Program-made: the position numbers and the translations under genes
Shown here: in pieces, positions 47,595 through 59,486 of the stretch
Numbering within the stretch: position 1 is the stretch's first letter
How the letters are laid out: each line of letters starts with the position of its first letter
The notes under the pieces: generated by a model
The model's input: the letters and a program-made list of their open reading frames with translations, nothing else
Databases searched by the model: none
Told to the model about the DNA's origin: nothing
Assembly (NCBI GenBank): GCA_950295325.1
Contig: OX485807.1
Span: 27,189,666-27,253,665, forward strand
Origin: Polytrichum commune
Taxonomy: Eukaryota > Streptophyta > Polytrichopsida > Polytrichales > Polytrichaceae
DNA length: 64,000 nt
Direction: 5' to 3'

Positions 47595-48180
47595 TCTAGG
47601 GAACAAATTTCAAAAATAGGGTCCTAGGGTTCCCAAAGTTTCCAATGGAGTGAACTAATGAGGGGGGGGGGGGGGGTGTTGGAATGGGGTGGAGCCCATC
47701 TCTATGAAGGAAATTTAGAAATTAAAAGCATTTACATGGGAGAGGCTGGTTCCGAAAACAAAGGACACAATTTATGTAATTATGACGAGGTAAGCATGGT
47801 TTCAAAGACGAGAGAATTCCTTCCTATTCCTTTGCTATGATTGGTTGGCTAGGGTGTCAGGTTCAAGACACTTGGTGAGGAGTATTTAGAGCCAAGTTAG
47901 TGCCTAGTTGGATCATTAGGCGTCGGTTTCATGGCATGTGATGAGTGTGTAAAGATGAACTAGGAGGTCATAGATTTGATTTTATGATAGCAGTTGTTCA
48001 ATTCTAAAATAAGACCTTTTGAAATCTATCACAAAACACTCTAGTAGAACACTTTAAACATTCATAATTAATTCAAAATTGATAAATTAAAAAAAAAATT
48101 GTGACAAATTTTTGTGCGGTTCCTCTACATGGGAAAAAAATCATACCAAATGCCAATATAAATAAATAGCACACATTGAT
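47595..48180 (+). repeat. Dispersed repeat family H, copy C
   Basis: Matches copy A from the AGGGTTCCCAAAGTTTCC block through GATTGGTTGGCTAGGGTGT, TTTAGAGCCAAGTTAGTG and ACCTTTTGAAATCTATCA. Contains a 15-G tract at 47,662-47,676 where copy A has only GAGGGGAGG. Confidence 0.65.
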
Positions 48181-48284
48181 CAAGATGTTGAACTCTATAA
48201 TGGGACAAGTTATGTTATATGCCATGGCTTGTCGATAAGAATAGGCCCCCAAAAGATACATGCTAAAATGAGATTGGACTAATT

Positions 48285-48530
48285 GCTTGAAACATAAGCA
48301 CTATTCTAGGCTCAGTAAGTAACACTTTTGGGAGGGTCTATGTGACAACGTAGTAAAGAGACGAGAATATTTAGTTTGACCTCTTACAAACTTTTGCATC
48401 TCAACCTTGATTATAGAATCTTAAAATAACAATCTGCATGACTTGCAAATGCGACTTGGTTGAGGGAATGAATTCCTATCCAATCCAACGGCCAAAACTA
48501 TCTATGGAGTTGGAGGTGTCCATAACGAAA
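48285..48530 (+). repeat. Old dispersed repeat, family C copy 4
   Basis: CACTATTCTAGGCTCAGTAA, TTTGACCTCTTACAAACTTT, CCAATCCAACGGCCAAAAC and GTTGGAGGTGTCC match the block order of the other family C segments. Confidence 0.5.
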
Positions 48531-49900
48531 TGAAAGTCCAAGAAACCAAAAGACTTATTGCGTGGGATGGAGTCACAAAAAGCTAATTCCTTAGAGTAGT
48601 GGAGTGCAATAGGCTCAATGAGGCATGTGACCCCACAATGAGGAGTTGTTAACACCATGGACCATGAAGTTGTCCCAAGGCCTTGTAAAATGTGTGATTG
48701 GTTGTTGAACTCGTCCCAAGACCGCTTCGGTTTACACCAACGAGAAAATGTCAGAGTGACCATGGAGTCCAAGGTCTGCAAAAGACATATTGTAAGGCCT
48801 ACATTATCCACTAACATGGTCCAACGGGTTTTGCGGTGGGAGAGGCAAAAGAGGCGCTCCGGTAGAAAAAGGCAAGGGCCCATGGCAAAAAAATGTTGTT
48901 ATAATAAAATTTTATAAAAAAAAAAATTCTAGGGGGAAGAGAAGATGAAGACAAGAGAAGACAAGAGAACGGCCAAACTTGGTTTCTCTTTCTTTTTTTT
49001 TCTTTTTTTTGCAAAATTCCAGTTTTTGGGCATTTTTTAAAGCATCAGCACATTCACGTTTTGGTGCACGGTCATTCCTCTGAGTCCACATTCAGTTGAC
49101 ACCTAGTGAGAAGCCCAAAGACTTTGTAAATTGATTTTTCAAGAACTCAGACCATGGAAGTTGGACCATGAGAAAGGACCATGAAAAAGGGGCCATCTTC
49201 CACAACCTGACTTCAATGTGCATGATGGATACCAACCCTAAGGCCACATATCTGGGTTGCTCCAATTTTTCTTTTTCTTTTTTCTTTTCTTCTTCTTCCT
49301 CCTCCTTGCCACGAGGAGTGCTGGGAGGACGCTCAAAACGGCGTCGGGTGGTAACTTCAAGTGCTCCCGAAACTGGGTAAATGGCCGTACTTCTCCCATA
49401 CAACTTTTGTACCTCTCCAAGTGAGGCTCTAGTTAGTAGTTGTAGTTGCAGTTGCGGTTGCGGTGTTTCTGCCCATGTCCTAGCTCTTCGTCAATTTCGG
49501 ACAATGTGGTCATTGATTCGCGCAGCCAGAAAAGGGAGGCGGGAGCCATCAATTCGCTCGCCCACCGTGTCATAGATTTAGATCATCAAAAAAAAAATTT
49601 GGACTTGCTCTTCACTCACTCAAGATATATAAATAAAGGTGTGCACACGTGGGTGTTAGTTAGTTTGGTGAAGTTTTTAACCTCGTTCGTCATCTTCCAT
49701 TGATCAAATGTACGCACGTCTTGGATTTTGTGTGGTACGGTGTGGCATTGAGTTGGAATCTAGGATGAAACGTGAACAAAAACCACATTGAAATTTGGAT
49801 CGTTCCTTATTTGTTACGAGTGCCGAAAAAGTGTATGCGTTTTGATTTCTTCAATGAATCTCTCTCCCCTCCACCTCCACCTCCACCTCACTCCACCTGG
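48531..49900. other. Intergenic, no gene recognised
   Basis: Contains a weak repeat shared with about 12.0 kb (48,535-48,640) and pyrimidine-rich tracts near 48,985-49,015 and 49,265-49,310. Overlapping open frames near 49,092-49,420 on both strands arise from the low-complexity tract. Confidence 0.4.
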
Positions 49901-49904
49901 TTTT

Positions 49905-50062
49905 GTGTTGATTGTTTGAGTGTGGAGTAGTGGATAAAATTTGAAGATGTAGTCCAATCTCTTTTGAACAATGTGTATTTTATGTTCTCGGAATCACACT
50001 TGGCCACACAACTGTTCATATAGACGTGATTGATTAAGTAATTGAGCAGCACCCGCATACCT
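49905..50062 (+). repeat. Family D repeat, right-end copy
   Basis: Contains TTGAGTGTGGAGTAGTGG and GAAGATGTAGTCCAATCTC and ends CACCCGCATACCT followed by TA, the same right terminus as the 16-kb copy. The left half is missing. Confidence 0.6.
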
Positions 50063-51321
50063 TAAACTCCATAAGGTTAGCACTCCTAATTCTGATTTGA
50101 TTGATCTTTAGGAAAAGTAAAATGTTGTGCAATTTTCAAGCATTTGGAACCATGTTTTATAAGATTGTTTTGATATGCATATTGTTTGAAGGCTATTGTT
50201 GGTGGTGGTTTTGCTCAATTCATGAGTTGTGTTGGCCAACTTATGACTGTTTGAAGGTTGGTTGGGTTTTTGAAGTTGATTGACATCCACCTGTTGTAAA
50301 CCTCGCATATGTCAACATCATACTCAATTGTTAGCTACTTTGGTTATGGACAACCCATGAGATTTGACTCTTGAAAATGTAATGAAATTGCAAGCCACAT
50401 CGGAGAACCTAAATAAGATAGTTGATGCTAATTTGAAGTGGCAACATCAATGGACTTAGATTCCTTCTTCAAGTCCACATAGATTTCATGACGGAAATTT
50501 TCAAAGTTGTAAAGACATTTGAAATAATATTTATTTTATATATGTGGCCAAATATCTTACGTGTGTTTTCATGAAGTCATGGGGGGATGACTCCTTAGGG
50601 AGGGTAGTATATCACGTGCAGCTGAGGGGTATTAATGCAAGGGGTATTGTGATGGCAAGGACTAATTGAACGAACCATTCGATTACCTACTTATCTAATT
50701 CATGGTGACTGAAGGGTTCATATAATTACTTAGAAATTGTGAAGGGGGGGGGGGGAGGTATGTTTTAGCCCCTTGATTTATTATAACAAATTGAAGTAAA
50801 GTAGAAAAATGAAATCTAGAGATTAAAGACAGAGATGTTTCTAACAATTCGAGTGCCAAAACTAAGGCTAAGCTATCAAAGAATGACACCAAGATACATT
50901 GAGTTCCAAATGGCAATATATTACATAAAAAAAAAACTAAATTTGATATGTTATATAGTATATTATATTAGTTATTATCCAATATGACATTTTTTCATCC
51001 ATCATATATTACCTCGAAAAAATTCAATTTTTAAAGTACAAATAATGAACTACACCATATCTTTGGTTACACCATTCCAACTAATTTTTTAAAAGTCAAC
51101 CTTGGGCATGAAGTACCTTGTTATTATGACAAAAAGGTCCAATTTGTTGTATTATTGAATTTGTAACACCTCGATAATACTACGGTTTTCTTGTTTCCCA
51201 AACGTGTCATATTAAAGACTATAATTGCATCCAAGGGCACCCACGTTGAGTATTTGAGCCCAAATCTTCAACATATTAAGGTACTCAATTGATTTGAAAA
51301 GTACACCTAAGAAATGAGCTA
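50063..51321. other. Intergenic, no gene recognised
   Basis: AT-rich. A 12-G run lies at 50,744-50,755. No gene, RNA or complete element seen. Confidence 0.4.
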
Positions 51322-51762
51322 CACTAAATATGATATTTAGTGTCATATGGTATGTTGATGTCCCTATGGTAACTTTTTGAATGACACTTCTTATGAATAA
51401 GTGAGCAAATATTGTCATGGATGATGGATGAGTTCATCCATTGGCCAAAACCCTACCTTCTCTTGTCAACAACTTGTGATGAATACATTGTCATGGATGA
51501 TTAACATTTGGATGAAAAATCACTTGGTAAGTGACAGTAATTGCAACACTGTAAATCTATAATCCCCCAAAATATTTACAGGGAGTGACAAATAATGTTG
51601 GCTTAACATTTAGCGTTGGTGACACTACACCATGGTATACAATTAGAATTGGTGTTGCTAAATATCATACTGGCCGCTTTACACCTAGAGGCCGGGGCAA
51701 TTTGGTGGTATGATTTTTTTAATCAAAAAATTGCATGGTATGATGTAAAGCGGTCCTTAGTG
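51322..51762 (-). mobile_element. Family G MITE-like element, full copy with nested insertion
   Basis: Begins CACTAAATATGATATTTAG and ends TTAGTG, with TA outside both (51,320-51,321 and 51,763-51,764). It is reverse-oriented relative to 57,545-57,901 and matches it along its length. It differs by an extra segment at 51,671-51,756 close to the right end. Confidence 0.7.
51671..51756. mobile_element. Short MITE (family I) nested in family G
   Basis: An 86-bp segment with inverse ends GGCCGCTTTACACCTAGAGG and TGTAAAGCGGTCC. It is absent from the related copy at 57.5 kb. Its inner text (TTTGGTGGTATGA..ATCATACC type) recurs inverted at 55,540-55,612. The target duplication is unclear. Confidence 0.55.
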
Positions 51763-52204
51763 TAGTTTTAAGTAGGTCCATTCCTTAATTATGACAATTG
51801 GTGAACCTGCATCACTTTTTAAGTACCCTATCAAAATTCGATTCAACAACACTACAGTAGTACCCCTCTCCCTGCCACAAAAGGAAGAACAATAACAAGG
51901 GATCCATGTCATGACAAAGTTGAATTATTCTCCAACTACATGGTTCAAGTGCAAATTACTAATTGTAGAATTGCAAGGGAGGAGTTAGACCTTCCTCATA
52001 TGTGTGCACAAAATTAGCTTTCATTTCTCATACATCCAAGTCACTAAACCAACCTTAAAAAAAAATCACTTGCCCTACACATGACAAACATCTATCCACA
52101 TGTCAATTTAAGTTCACCTAAAAGTGGTCCTTTCCCCATGGTTAAATAGAACAATGGTCTAATATGAGATTGTATCATTCTCCACTATTCCCCCATTTCG
52201 TATG

Positions 52205-52470
52205 AGGTATGTGGGTGTAATTTGGTTACTCTTCTTAATCAGGCCCCTACTTTTGATGGGTGTGTACTAAGGTGAAAAGAACAAACACCCCAAAACACAT
52301 GTTTAGAAGATTTTTGGATTACATCTTCTAATTTTATTGACTATTCCACACTCAACAATGAACACATTTGGGAGGACCTATATATCCAATTTGAAGAACC
52401 AACAAACATGCACTTCTAATGATCGTAACTAAATAAAAGGGAGATTTTCATAGATGCTTCATCATAGTTT
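52205..52470 (+). repeat. Family D repeat copy
   Basis: Begins AGGTATGTGGGTGTAATTTG and continues to the family core in inverse order (GACTATTCCACACTCAACAA). The right terminus is not evident. Confidence 0.5.
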
Positions 52471-52554
52471 TGTTAATGCAACATAAATGTCATTGTGTAA
52501 GTCCAATAAGTAGAAGTTCGAGAACATGAAGAACGAGCCGAATAACACCAACAT

Positions 52555-52576
52555 ACCTTCCTTCCTTCCTTCCTTT
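52555..52576 (+). repeat. (CCTT)n microsatellite
   Basis: Five perfect CCTT units. Confidence 0.8.
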
Positions 52577-52719
52577 ATTTTATATGAAGAAAACACCCCC
52601 TCACGTTGGGAAGGTTTATAACGCATTACTGTGTTTAAGGATAAAGTTGGCCATCTTCCAATTTTAGATGTAATTTGCCTCATCGAGGAGGAGGCCTAGA
52701 GCCTCATGCTGAAATGCTG

Positions 52720-52769
52720 CCCTCTGAGGCGGCCACGTCGCCTCAGAGGGTAGGGTTAGGGTTAGGGTT
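52720..52769. other. Perfect 12-bp hairpin joined to (TTAGGG)3
   Basis: CCCTCTGAGGCG (52,720-52,731) and CGCCTCAGAGGG (52,739-52,750) are perfect inverse arms around the 7-base loop GCCACGT. TAGGGTTAGGGTTAGGGTT follows directly. The hexamer is TTAGGG rather than the common plant TTTAGGG. Confidence 0.75.
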
Positions 52770-53793
52770 GGTTGATTTTTTTCTTGAGATACGATTGCCG
52801 TGAAGGTTTGGCCATGAACATCCACCAAGCTTCCAAATTTCTTGCACTTTTGGTAGGCTTGTGAGGCCGCCTCCACTTCCATTAGACCTATTTAAGCACA
52901 ATACCCTCCAACACGAAATGGTTCCCAATTCTATGAGAAAATTCTAAGCATTTGTTTTGACAAGGAGTTCTCTTTGTACGATTGCAAGCCTTCCCGTGCC
53001 GTACATGGTTGTTTGTTTTAGCCATCAAATGCTCTTTGTATTGTTTTGGCTAGCAAACTTTGGCGGGGTTATCGTGATTTCTTCTTCGTAAGTAGTGGCA
53101 TATTGCACTTAAAAGGTAGTATACAAGATTACATGGGTATGGTTATAAAACCTTTAAAAAGCTAAAGTAAGTTAAACGGATAGTGAATGACATAACATTG
53201 TTGAGACCCGGGCATGCTAACCCTTTCGTCTAAACAAGCAACAAAATCTCAAGTTTGAAGATAGATTGAAAGGCCTTTGATGACTATGGAATGGGCCATC
53301 AATAGCTTTTCCATTCTTACCAGCCAAATGTTGGGTCTTTGAGAAAACCTTGAATTAGTCTAGTCCAAGCCATTTGAGATGAACTGGCCACAAAACTATA
53401 AGAAGTCAAGTTTTTACAGTGGATGGATTTAAGATACACTCGCATGCAAGAATCGCCCTCTCTCCACGTAAGTAGTTATGCGGAGCAATGAACGGGAAGA
53501 AACCGGTCAAGTTTGAGAATTAACCGGTTGAAGTTCGAGACTTTGTGATAATGTAACGATTCTTGTTGTAGAGGAAGTTTATAGATACGCACCCGGATTT
53601 AATAACGGAAAACCGAAAGATGTCAACATGCCATAAAGTGTTGGGAACTTGGGACTTAGTTGAAAACACTTAGTTGAAAAACCGACCGATTATGGCCCAA
53701 AATCTCCCCAATATATGGACACCGTTCCGGAGCATAGGGAACCCTAGATATATAGGATTGGATTGGGTTTGGTGGGTGACACAAATTTCAAGA
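52770..53793. other. Intergenic, no feature recognised
   Basis: No supported gene or repeat. Confidence 0.4.
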
Positions 53794-53801
53794 GCCATCA
53801 T

Positions 53802-55109
53802 CAGGGCATAAAATTGACACCCTGGGGGGTGTATTTTGCTTCCTAGAGTGTCCTAGGACACCCAAATCTCAAACAGGGTGTCCCCGAGGACACCCAAAAA
53901 TCCTACAAGGGTGTCCTTTTTACACCCAAAAAAAATTCAGGGTGTCCCCTGTACTTGTAGGGCCTATCAGCGTATATGTTTGACAAAGTTTTTGCAAGTT
54001 TTTCTTTTTTGACACGCAAAAACTTGCACAAAAAAAAATGCACGTCAATTGACACGCACATTCTAGAAATTGACACGTACTGTGACTTGTGAAGAAAAAA
54101 ATCACACGTCAATTGACACACTAGAAATTGAAATGACATGTATTACTTGAGTACTATAAAGTGCAGCTCAAGTATCCGGAAAACATAACCCATAACAGTA
54201 GGAGAATTTCCTACACTCACTCACATACTTAAGTTCAACTTTGCTCTTGCAATTTCCTTTGTAACCGGGAGCTAGGACGGTGAATGGAGAGCGAGACTAA
54301 CTAGGAACATGGCGAGGCAAATGTTTCTATCACCGTGGTGCCTCCACATCCTCCACTCAATATGAGTTTTTTCTTGCTTCCAACCAATGTGAGTTTTTCT
54401 TGCTTTTCAACCAAAACTGTTTTGAGCAATTCCCTTTGAATCACATGCTTTTAGCCCTGTCTGTTTTTCAACAGACTTGACACTTCTTCATCGAAATGCT
54501 CGTTTATGGCTTTAGAGTTTCATTGACCACTTCTGCACTAATGGAGGGAATCTTTTTGATGATGGTTTAAAATCAGAGCTTCGAGGTTTTTTGGATACAC
54601 TTCATATTTCATGTGGTGGTCTTAAAATGCACCAAGCTTGGATGGTTTATTCTTCCAATTTGGACTATGTTGGAAGATATCCTCATATGACAAAGTTGTG
54701 GCAAGCTGTTCTTGTAATTCCTGCTAGTACAACTTCTTGTGAGAGAGGATTTTCTACTCAAAATCATATTAAATCTACTTTACGGTGTAGTTTGGTATTA
54801 GAGACTTTGGAAGCACAAATGAGAGTTGCAATGGCAAAAATCCCCATAGAGGCCATTGACTTTGAACAAGTATGGGTAAAGTGGTGTGCTATGAAAGGCC
54901 GCCGCTTGTAGGTTTGATTTGCATTGCAAGTTATGATATGTAATGATTTTTTTGATTTTTAATTGAAATTTTGAAATGATATTATATATTTTTCAAAATT
55001 GTACCTATTTTGACAAAAAAAAAATTTTAAGAGAAATTTATGAGGACACCCAAAATTTGGGACAGGGTGTCCCCTGGAAATTTGGCTAGGGTGTCAAATT
55101 TATGGCCTG
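53802..55109 (+). mobile_element. hAT transposon, deletion derivative with intact ends
   Basis: The 1,308-bp element starts CAGGGCATAAAATTGACACC and ends GGTGTCAAATTTATGGCCTG. These are inverse ends with about two mismatches in 21. The 8-bp duplication GCCATCAT flanks it exactly (53,794-53,801 and 55,110-55,117), diagnostic of hAT. Subterminal zones repeat GGGTGTCC and AGGACACCC many times, as expected for transposase binding sites. The only coding remnant is the transposase C-terminus at 54,516-54,911, so it cannot move by itself. Confidence 0.92.
54516..54911 (+). pseudogene. hAT transposase C-terminal dimerisation domain remnant
   Basis: Open from about 54,516, just after a stop codon that doubles as a possible acceptor (CTTTAG), to TAG at 54,909-54,911. 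Motifs PASTTSCERGFSTQN and SLVLETLEAQMRVAM are typical of the hAT C-terminal dimerisation domain. The BED zinc finger and the catalytic RNase H-like core are absent from the element. The frame is otherwise unbroken, so the internal deletion may be fairly recent, or the exon may be expressed as a fragment. Confidence 0.85.
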
Positions 55110-55190
55110 GCCATCATCATTCATTAAGAGTCGGAATTAGATGTTTAACTTAATGGCTGCAGTGCCACATGCGCCTACTGACACTAATAA

Positions 55191-55704
55191 GAGGCCGGGC
55201 CAATTCCCCTTGAGGCCGATTGCATGAAATTTTAGCCCCTTTTGGGTTGGAGGCCGGCCTCAACTACACATTGTAATAAGATTATAATGGGGGCCAATTT
55301 TCCCATATGTAAAGGCCTTAGGGTCAAGAAGCTAGGCTAATTCAATAAATCTAGCATAATCCAACGGATCTAACATAATCTAGCATAGAGCCATTCATAT
55401 TTCCACATAATCCAACATATATAGTTCGCTGAAAAAATCATTTATTTTTATTTTTATTTTTATTGAAATGTGACATTGGTCCCGAGGCCAAGAATTGGCC
55501 CTTCATTTTATGTGCACCCAATTCAATGAGCTTGGGTTGTGTCATACTATGCATTTTTTAATTAAAAAATTCATACCACCAAATCGGCCTGGCCTCTAGG
55601 TGTAAAGGGGTTGGGGCCGTTTTTAGCCTTTTGGCCAATCAAAAGTGAGGATTTCAAGCCTCTTACACAACCAATTGGCCCGGACTCTAGGTGTAAAGCG
55701 GCCC
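55191..55704 (+). mobile_element. Family I MITE-like element
   Basis: TAA precedes (55,188-55,190) and follows (55,705-55,707). The right end GTGTAAAGCGGCCC matches the terminus of the nested element at 51.67 kb. The left end GAGGCCGGGCCAATT corresponds to the inner part of the inverse repeat, about 17 bases short. An inner terminus-like block lies at 55,585-55,612, so it may be two fused elements. Confidence 0.55.
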
Positions 55705-55776
55705 TAAAATCCCTAAACCCCAAACCATGTGGGTGGTAGTAAGTATCTTATGCCAAATCAAGGGCACGTAAATTAA

Positions 55777-56284
55777 GGGCCACTTCACACATGAGCCAAG
55801 AGCCGTGACCATGAAATTGTGAGGGCCCAAAAGAAAGTGTCCAAAGGCCGTCGTCCCAACACACCTCCGAAATCATGTAGTGTGGTCACGGGCCCTCGAG
55901 TGTAGTGTGAAGTCATATGTGACTGGGCCCTTTACCAAATGCTATTTCAATGAATTTCTATTCACGCAGGGTGCCTCACACATGATAAAATAGAACACAT
56001 CAACGGTTGCGAGCGTTCGGAGTGTCGTGGTCTCCTAGTTTTGTGTTGGACCTACCTCCAAGAGGTGGTTTTTGAAAGTAGTCCAAGTGACCATGAAACA
56101 TGATCCATTGGATGCCATGTAGAAATCCATGTAGACTTTACATCCATCTTGCATTCAGATACTCCGTTGGTCCCTCAAGCGTAGTGTGAAGTAACGAACT
56201 TGGACCAGCTCCGCCTTTTTCCACCAATGAGAGTGCTTGAAGTGTAATGGTCACGGGCTCTCAGTCTCGTGTGTGAAGTGGCCC
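55777..56284 (-). mobile_element. Harbinger/Tourist-like MITE, family A copy 6
   Basis: Reverse orientation. Ends are GGGCCACTTCACACATGAG and CTCGTGTGTGAAGTGGCCC, flanked by TAA at 55,774-55,776 and 56,285-56,287. 508 bp, uninterrupted and close in sequence to copy 2. Confidence 0.9.
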
Positions 56285-56287
56285 TAA

Positions 56288-57544
56288 GATCACCCAAATT
56301 GAATCTTATAAAAGCTTAGCTGCGCAGATTATCAAAATGGGTGGATTCCATCCCTGGCTACTACACCGATTAATCCCAATTAGTGCGTGTTATTATTCAG
56401 ATTTTGAACAAGTGCAATAGCGTCTTACTCAGGAGTTTCTTAATTTTTTACAAACGAAAGTTCAATAGGTTGATCAGACATTATAAAACATATTTGACTT
56501 TGCTTGGTCAAGTATTACATTCTCATTAAATAGTTATAGCATTGTGTAACTCCAAATAATAGCACAAACTTATTGGAATAATCAGTGTAACAACTTGACC
56601 GATTCGTAATTAAAGATTGTGCGCTATTTCTTTGTCTGAATTTGCGCTAGGTTGGGGCATCCCATGGTTATATTCTCAAGGCCCACATGAACAAACGTGC
56701 ACTGCTTCATAATGTTATGTCTCTGGGATACAAGGGACTCAAATAATTTTATTGTTGAAGGTATGCAACTTCATGCCCATGGTGGACCTACATTTTGAGC
56801 TCATAGGCAGTCTTCAAATCTATCAAGGTGGTAGATTTGGGTGCTCTTTTTTGTGTCCATTATGAAAACAAACCTTGCCATACGCCACTCAAATATAGTT
56901 AGCTTGAGTTCAATCCATTTGATCTAGGTATGCATTCAATCGTTTCATTTCTAAGGCTCCAAAATCCAAGTGTCAAACTCGTAACATTCCTAAGTAGCAA
57001 ATTTAAGTTCCGATTCAAATGAAATATTTGTTAGGTGATCTAGATAACCTAAGAATGACTCCATTGGGTATGCAACTCTTCGATTGAATCTTGGTAGATG
57101 GAAAAAGGCTTTGTATTAAAAGATTAGGCAACAATGGGGGGTGTCGACTAATGAGAGCTTGCCACTTGACTATGTTCAAGGACCTTGATTTTAGAAAATT
57201 TTAACCTGAAGTTAGAATAGAAAGGAGTGTCTTCACACATGCTTAAGTATGCTATGTTTGATGTTCTACCTACTTCAAGCTTCAAATGAAGACTTTGCAT
57301 CAATGCAAATTAAGATTAGAATGCGCAATTAACACCACCAGCATATGAGTCCTAGACCAATCTTCATGCGTTAGTGAAAGAAAATCTACCACATTGATAG
57401 ATATGAAGACTTCCCAACGATGTAAGACAAGTTTTTAGTGACGCAATATAATCGCCCATGACTCATATTCTTGTGATGTATTAATTTATTAACATGTTCA
57501 ATATCTACCCAAACTATCGACGATTTTTACGTTCAAGGAGCCTA
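56288..57544. other. Intergenic, no feature recognised
   Basis: AT-rich, with no supported gene or element. Confidence 0.4.
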
Positions 57545-57901
57545 CAATAAATATGATATTTAGTGTCACTAATTCTAATTGTCTTCCTCAATACTAATTG
57601 TAAACCACAAGAAAGTGTCCCCAACACTAAATGTTAACCCAACATTATTTGTCATTCCTTGTAAGTTTTTTTGCGGGATTATAGACTTATAGTGTTGCAA
57701 TTATTGTCACTTACCAAGTGATTTTTCCATCGAAATTTCAATCGTCCATGACAATATTTCATCACAAGTTGTTGACAAGAGAAGGTAGGGTTTTGACCAA
57801 TGGATGAAGTCATCCATCATCCATGACAATATTTGTTCGCTTTTTCACAAGAAGTGACATCTAAAAAGTTACCATAGTGACATTAAATATCATTGTTAGT
57901 G
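57545..57901 (+). mobile_element. Family G MITE-like element, uninterrupted copy
   Basis: Begins CAATAAATATGATATTTAG and ends TTAAATATCATTGTTAGTG, imperfect inverse ends with TA outside both (57,543-57,544 and 57,902-57,903). 357 bp, non-coding. It serves as the reference for the interrupted 51-kb copy and the partial copies near 13.5-14.0 kb. Confidence 0.72.
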
Positions 57902-57903
57902 TA

Positions 57904-58404
57904 GTTTCAAGCATTTCCTTAGCCTGATCCATCCCAATCAAACACCATTTATTTCACCTCATTTCAGGAATTGCATGCAACCTGTGTCACTCCAATCTGG
58001 CTTCTTAGATTTTTATTTCATTTTTTTATTTTTTTGGGAAAAAAAAAACAAATCTAAGTAGGCATGGTGTGATGAAAGGTAAGTAAAAATGCATACCATG
58101 GGATTTGACAAACTTGAGTTGCTCAGTTGTGAATCATGATGTACAATTATTTTATTCAAGCAAGATGCATGTAGGGATAGTGAATCGATGGGAATAACCT
58201 ACCAATGGCTGACCTAGTGGCCTGTCAAAGTCCTTCATTTATCTTGATCACCCCACTCCACTTCATGCGTACTTATTGCTTGAACTTGTTAGAGCTGGGG
58301 AGAAGCCAGCAATAAATCATATAAGTCAACAATTCAAGATGATTTAGATTAATTGTAAGATGTTTATTGCTGCAGTCAAGAGTCGACGGACACGATGCTT
58401 CAAT

Positions 58405-58439
<35 letters not shown>

Positions 58440-59108
58440 TCCCTCTTTGATTAGGATCTCCTATCTGATGAAGCTAGCCCAGCCATCAGTTTTCATGCAT
58501 ATGTGATAGTATTTCCTCAAAGGTATTCATTATAATTCACTGACGAGTCTGGTGCAACGTATTGAAGAAAGTATTGAAATTCATATTTAAAAAGCTCAAC
58601 AGAAGTCAAGCGTGCCATGGGTTGACATTTGAATCAACCAAATCCTCAATTTGACAATAAGGAAAGTACTTTGCATGGAAGAGTTTAGGGTACCTGCACT
58701 AGCTAGCTGTGCCAGGGCAGACATTCAAGCCAACATCACGCAGTTGATTTGTAATGCCCATTTTGAGCTACACGTACTCGTCCTCCAAGCGTCACCCCGT
58801 CTTTTTTCTGAGGCAGGGATATAGTGTGACACATGCTAATTACAAAGGTTCACTACTTCTTGAGTGCACATGTTTGCACACCTGACATTAATTTACATGT
58901 CATTTTTTAATCTTCTCCTTATCATATAGATTTAGTGAGCTGCATATTAAATTAGTGATGGTATTATTATTATTATTATTCATTAATTCTTGGAAACTTG
59001 AAATGTTTAATCTACCTTCATTATACTCATAAAAGCATGAGTAAATTTGAGTATTAATATTGTCACATGTCACAGTCAATAAATCGCACCATTTTTGGGG
59101 AAGATTAA
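57904..59108. other. Intergenic with (AT)n microsatellite
   Basis: No gene recognised. An uninterrupted AT run lies at 58,407-58,437 and an (ATT)n run near 58,964-58,980. Confidence 0.45.
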
Positions 59109-59486
59109 GGACCGGTTCACATGGAATCTCAAGTCCCACTCATGTCAACAAGTTCCAACATGAAGGCAAAGTCCCAACTTTTGAGTTTTAAGAAACCACT
59201 GAAATATGGTTTATACCCATGAAAGATCTTAATTATTTTATGCAAAAATCTTCGAGACTTGTGTTGCGAGTTACGTCTAGCTTTTTATTCAACCCGACTC
59301 TGAACACAAGTCCCAAGTCTCACCATCAAAAAATGTTGTCATGTAAGCATTCATGTACTTGAGACTTGGGACTTGGCACCCGTGTGAGGTGAGAAGTCCC
59401 AATTTTCATGCTCTCAACAGCTGAGATTGCATGGATTGACCAAGTGAACTGAGACTTAGGACTTGGGGACCCGTGTGAACCAGCCC
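59109..59486. mobile_element. Harbinger-like MITE with TAA duplications
   Basis: The left end GGACCGGTTCACATGG and right end CCGTGTGAACCAGCCC are imperfect inverses. TAA flanks both sides (59,106-59,108 and 59,487-59,489). The 378-bp interior repeats ACTTGGGACTTGG and CAAGTCCCA-type motifs. A separate family from A but the same target type. Confidence 0.78.

Noticed and set aside
49092-49420. Lysine/glutamate-rich open frames
   Set aside because: They come from a pyrimidine-rich low-complexity tract and occur on both strands.
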